DNA from: Planctomycetaceae bacterium
GTDB lineage: Bacteria; Planctomycetota; Planctomycetia; Planctomycetales; Planctomycetaceae
NCBI GenBank assembly: GCA_015487825.1
Contig: WFOZ01000541.1
Location: 1 to 6,333, forward strand
DNA: 6,333 nt
Direction of reading: 5' to 3'
Of the stretch, positions 6,127 to 6,333 are shown one piece after another. The notes beneath the pieces were generated by a model, which was not told the DNA's origin, ran no database searches, and saw only the letters and a program-made list of their open reading frames with translations. Positions within the stretch are counted from its first letter, which is position 1, and each line of letters starts with the position of its first letter. Made by a program: the position numbers and the translations under genes.

Positions 6127-6333
6127 ATGAAACCGTTAATTTTCCTTTGTACTCTCCTGTTGATTTTGTCGTTGCCAGTTCATTCATGGGCGGAAGATTT
6201 ATCAATCGGTTTGAATGAAGACGTGTTACCGTTGTTGAAGAAGCATTGCACAAGATGCCATGGGCCGCTCAACGCCGAAGGGGATCTGACTCTTAGTGAT
6301 TCGCGTTACATTGCGCGAGGTGATGAACAGGGA
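6127..6333 (+). CDS. Secreted PSCyt1-domain protein, N-terminal part (3' end outside window)
   Basis: Sixty-nine codons are open to the window edge. Residues 1-22 form a Sec signal peptide (MKPLIFL..., hydrophobic to 18, cleavage likely after SWA). The mature part begins a PSCyt1 domain: N-E-D-V-L-P-L-L-K-K-H, then haem motif CTRCH at 41-45, then EGDLTLSDSRYIARGDEQG. This lines up with residues 62-90 of the PSCyt1 domain encoded at 1003-4452, so the two are paralogous over this domain. The gap to the DUF1501 stop is 41 nt, consistent with one operon. An in-frame ATG at 6115 would add M-P-Y-T; neither start has a clear Shine-Dalgarno site, and 6127 gives the more standard signal peptide. Whether PSCyt2/PSD1 or other domains follow cannot be seen. 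Confidence 0.88.
   Translation, partial: MKPLIFLCTLLLILSLPVHSWAEDLSIGLNEDVLPLLKKHCTRCHGPLNAEGDLTLSDSRYIARGDEQG

Noticed and set aside
1..6333. CRISPR array, tRNA/rRNA genes, transposase or defence genes
   Set aside because: I found no regularly spaced repeats, no cloverleaf or rRNA-like sequence, and no such protein domains on either strand.

Overview
The window looks like chromosomal DNA from a planctomycete (Planctomycetota). The base composition is roughly balanced. The evidence is the gene content: a large secreted protein with the planctomycete cytochrome-c domains PSCyt1, PSCyt2 and PSD1 (DUF1549/DUF1553), a Tat-exported DUF1501 protein, and the start of a second PSCyt1 protein. This combination is a hallmark of that phylum. 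I cannot name the genus from the sequence.

Layout, all genes on the + strand. (1) Positions 1-999 hold the 3' part of a ROK-family gene. Its reading frame is open at the window edge, and its first residues look like the linker that follows a DNA-binding domain in NagC/XylR-type repressors, so it is probably a regulator cut by the window. (2) Only 3 nt later, 1003-4452 encodes an 1149-residue Sec-exported PSCyt1-PSCyt2-PSD1 protein with two CxxCH haem motifs and a beta-rich module interrupting the end of PSD1. (3) A 202-bp spacer (4453-4654) holds a palindromic element: a perfect 22-bp inverted repeat (4498-4519 / 4597-4618) enclosing a separate strong hairpin (4565-4594) and a sigma70-like promoter. 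(4) Positions 4655-6085 encode a DUF1501 protein with a twin-arginine signal; its start is set by an ATG with a Shine-Dalgarno-like site rather than by an upstream TTG. (5) Positions 6127-6333 hold the beginning of another Sec-exported PSCyt1 protein, cut by the window edge.

The genes read as one regulatory and functional block: a probable sugar-sensing repressor, then secreted cytochrome-like proteins paired with a DUF1501 partner. Pairs of PSD1 and DUF1501 genes are very common in planctomycetes, but their biochemical role is not established. A periplasmic redox role or a link to polysaccharide use is a hypothesis only. The least ordinary signals are the composite palindromic element between genes 2 and 3, the loss of kinase residues in the ROK protein alongside a retained zinc site, and the split PSD1 domain. 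I see no CRISPR array, tRNA, rRNA, transposase gene or defence system.
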